This document shows positions 62,811 through 64,000 of a stretch of DNA of 64,000 nt, one piece after another. The stretch's first letter is position 1; every line of letters starts with the position of its first letter. A program made the position numbers and the translations under genes. Under the pieces are notes generated by a model. The model was not told the origin of the DNA. It did not search any database and was given only the letters and a program-made list of their open reading frames with translations. The stretch comes from Candidatus Dadabacteria bacterium. GTDB taxonomy: Bacteria > Desulfobacterota_D > UBA1144 > Nemesobacterales > Nemesobacteraceae. The DNA lies in contig CATOTB010000001.1 of the NCBI GenBank assembly GCA_951812945.1, positions 614,198 to 678,197 of the forward strand. The letters are read 5' to 3'.

Positions 62811-63266
62811 ATGGAAATAATCGTTATCAACGGTCCGAATCTCAACATGCTGGGGAAGAGGGAACCTGAGATTTACGGAAGCCTTACCCTCTCTGACATT
62901 CAGTCTTTTCTTTCTTCGAACACCGAGACCTTAGGCGAGGATGTCCGGCTTTCCTTCTTTCAGTCGAATTCGGAAGGAGAGATAGTAACCGCCATACAGG
63001 ACGCCTACGGTAAGTTTGACGGAATAATCATAAACCCCGGCGCCTATACTCATACAAGCGTTGCCATAAGGGATGCCATACTCTCAACCGGAATGCCTGT
63101 TGTGGAAGTTCACATTTCCAATATATACAAGAGGGAGGACTTCAGGCAGAAATCGTTTGTCTCGGGAGTATCGCTCGGCGTCGTGTCTGGTTTCGGGGCC
63201 CGCAGTTATTACCTGGGGCTTTTGGGCCTGGTTGAACATCTGAGGGAAAAAGACCTCTCTTCCTGA
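62811..63266 (+). CDS. aroQ: Type II 3-dehydroquinate dehydratase
   Basis: This 151-residue enzyme of the shikimate pathway shows all type II motifs: [18 protein letters not shown] with the catalytic Tyr, [16 protein letters not shown], and [15 protein letters not shown] with the catalytic His. It forms a dodecamer in the cytoplasm. It stands before recJ with a 21-base gap. Confidence 0.96.
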   Translation: MEIIVINGPNLNMLGKREPEIYGSLTLSDIQSFLSSNTETLGEDVRLSFFQSNSEGEIVTAIQDAYGKFDGIIINPGAYTHTSVAIRDAILSTGMPVVEVHISNIYKREDFRQKSFVSGVSLGVVSGFGARSYYLGLLGLVEHLREKDLSS

Positions 63267-63287
63267 GTTTTTTCCCGCGGAATTCTT

Positions 63288-64000
63288 ATGAAGAAAAGAA
63301 AATGGGTAGTCGCAAGACCCGCCAAGGGGCCGGTTGAGAAGATTTCGGCAAAGCTCGGAATTCTTCCGCTAACCGCGGGGCTTCTGGTGAACAGGGGAAT
63401 AAATTCCGCCGAGGACGCCGAAGCCTTTCTCTCCGCATCCCTGTCGGATCTGCCCTCTCCCTTCCTGATGAAAGGCATGGAAGAGGCGGTCAAGCGCATT
63501 TGCAGGTGCGTTTACGAAAAAGAGAAGGTTGCTGTCTACGGAGACTACGACGTTGACGGTGTTACGGCGACCTCTCTTCTGACGGGTTTTCTGAGGTCTC
63601 TAGGCTGCGACGTCACGTACTACATTCCCGACAGGTTTACCGAAGGCTACGGCGTAAACTCCCAGGCGCTTCGCAGCCTCAGACAGAAGCAGGTGACACT
63701 CGTAATCTCTGTTGACTGCGGAATCACGGCCACAGACGAGGTGGCGGAGGCAAAGACGCTGGGGATGGACTTCATAGTTACGGACCATCACAGCTTCTGC
63801 GGACAGTTGCCCGAGGCCGTCGCCGTTCTTAATCCCCGCCAGGCGGACTGCCGGTACCCGGGAAAGGAAGTCTCGGGCGTCGGAGTGGCGTTTAACCTTG
63901 CCCTTGCGCTCAGAAGAACGCTCAGGGAGGAGGGATTTTTCGAAACCACAGCGGAACCCAATATGGGGGATTTTCTAGATCTGGTTTCACTTGGAACGGT
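63288..64000 (+). CDS. recJ: Single-stranded-DNA exonuclease RecJ (5' part)
   Basis: The frame starts with ATG at 63288 and runs off the window end, giving 237 codons. An N-terminal region (VVARPAKGPVEKISAKLGI, GINSAEDAEAFL) leads to the DHH phosphoesterase motif I VYGDYDVDGVTATSLL, motif II SVDCGIT and the DHH itself in VTDHHSFCG. RecJ degrades 5' ends of single-stranded DNA in repair. A full RecJ would be about 560-580 residues. Confidence 0.93.
   Translation, partial: MKKRKWVVARPAKGPVEKISAKLGILPLTAGLLVNRGINSAEDAEAFLSASLSDLPSPFLMKGMEEAVKRICRCVYEKEKVAVYGDYDVDGVTATSLLTGFLRSLGCDVTYYIPDRFTEGYGVNSQALRSLRQKQVTLVISVDCGITATDEVAEAKTLGMDFIVTDHHSFCGQLPEAVAVLNPRQADCRYPGKEVSGVGVAFNLALALRRTLREEGFFETTAEPNMGDFLDLVSLGT

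Overview
The window carries a densely packed, mostly housekeeping stretch of a Gram-negative bacterial chromosome of roughly balanced GC content. Outer-membrane life is suggested by a TolQ-TolR-TolA set and a SPOR protein. The peptidoglycan is inferred to be meso-diaminopimelate type, from the DNPR motif in MurE. A TrmD fused to a second RNA methyltransferase domain, a DUF4911 gene next to murJ, and a Cys-containing C-terminal sorting signal all point towards the Deltaproteobacteria-like lineages (Desulfobacterota or a candidate phylum such as Dadabacteria). I cannot place it more precisely from sequence alone.

Layout. 0-5.4 kb: the tail of an unknown gene, a mono-haem cytochrome c, then an Rrf2/IscR-type regulator followed by sufB-sufC-sufD and a Rieske ferredoxin (Fe-S cluster assembly). 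5.4-8.3 kb: a DUF35 OB-fold/thiolase-like pair divergent from a luciferase-like oxidoreductase. 8.3-20.6 kb: cysH with a CysP-type permease, pyrE, a GT-C membrane glycosyltransferase, thrC, acyP-MBL hydrolase-ftsB, ksgA, a PBP4-type carboxypeptidase, polA and a methyltransferase. 20.6-22.8 kb: an AT-richer islet with a secreted zinc protease, a small membrane protein, inverted repeats, and a promoter whose spacer contains a G9 tract. 22.9-27.2 kb: the ffh-rpsP-khpA-rimM-trmD-rplS translation/SRP cluster. 27.2-32.9 kb: tolQ-tolR-tolA, a histidine phosphatase, argS, a SPOR protein and a CDP-alcohol phosphatidyltransferase, all on the minus strand. 33.2-36.5 kb: a small secreted protein, then yebC-ruvC-ruvA-ruvB on the minus strand. 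37-43.4 kb: rho, a truncated IS5-type transposase, then a chlorite-dismutase/HemQ-like gene with ftsY, ribD, nadD and rsfS. 43.4-59.9 kb: a complete minus-strand dcw cluster, mraZ-rsmH-ftsL-ftsI-murE-murF-mraY-murD-ftsW-murG-murC-murB-ftsQ-ftsA-ftsZ, with no ddl. 60.2-64 kb: DUF4911-murJ, a TPR protein, aroQ and the start of recJ.

The most interesting non-routine signal is at 22.79-22.82 kb on the minus strand. There TTGACA and TAGAAT are separated by a 15-base spacer made only of A6 and G9, directly upstream of the secreted-protease operon. This is the architecture of a slipped-strand, phase-variable promoter. The protease also contains twelve copies of a 6-bp repeat coding for Glu-Pro. Other points worth a second look are the divergent TrmD fusion, the MraZ-box-like array before mraZ, paired palindromes before the Fe-S regulator, and a thiolase/DUF35 pair in which both partners lack their hallmark cysteines.

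No tRNA or rRNA gene, CRISPR array or intact mobile element was recognised.
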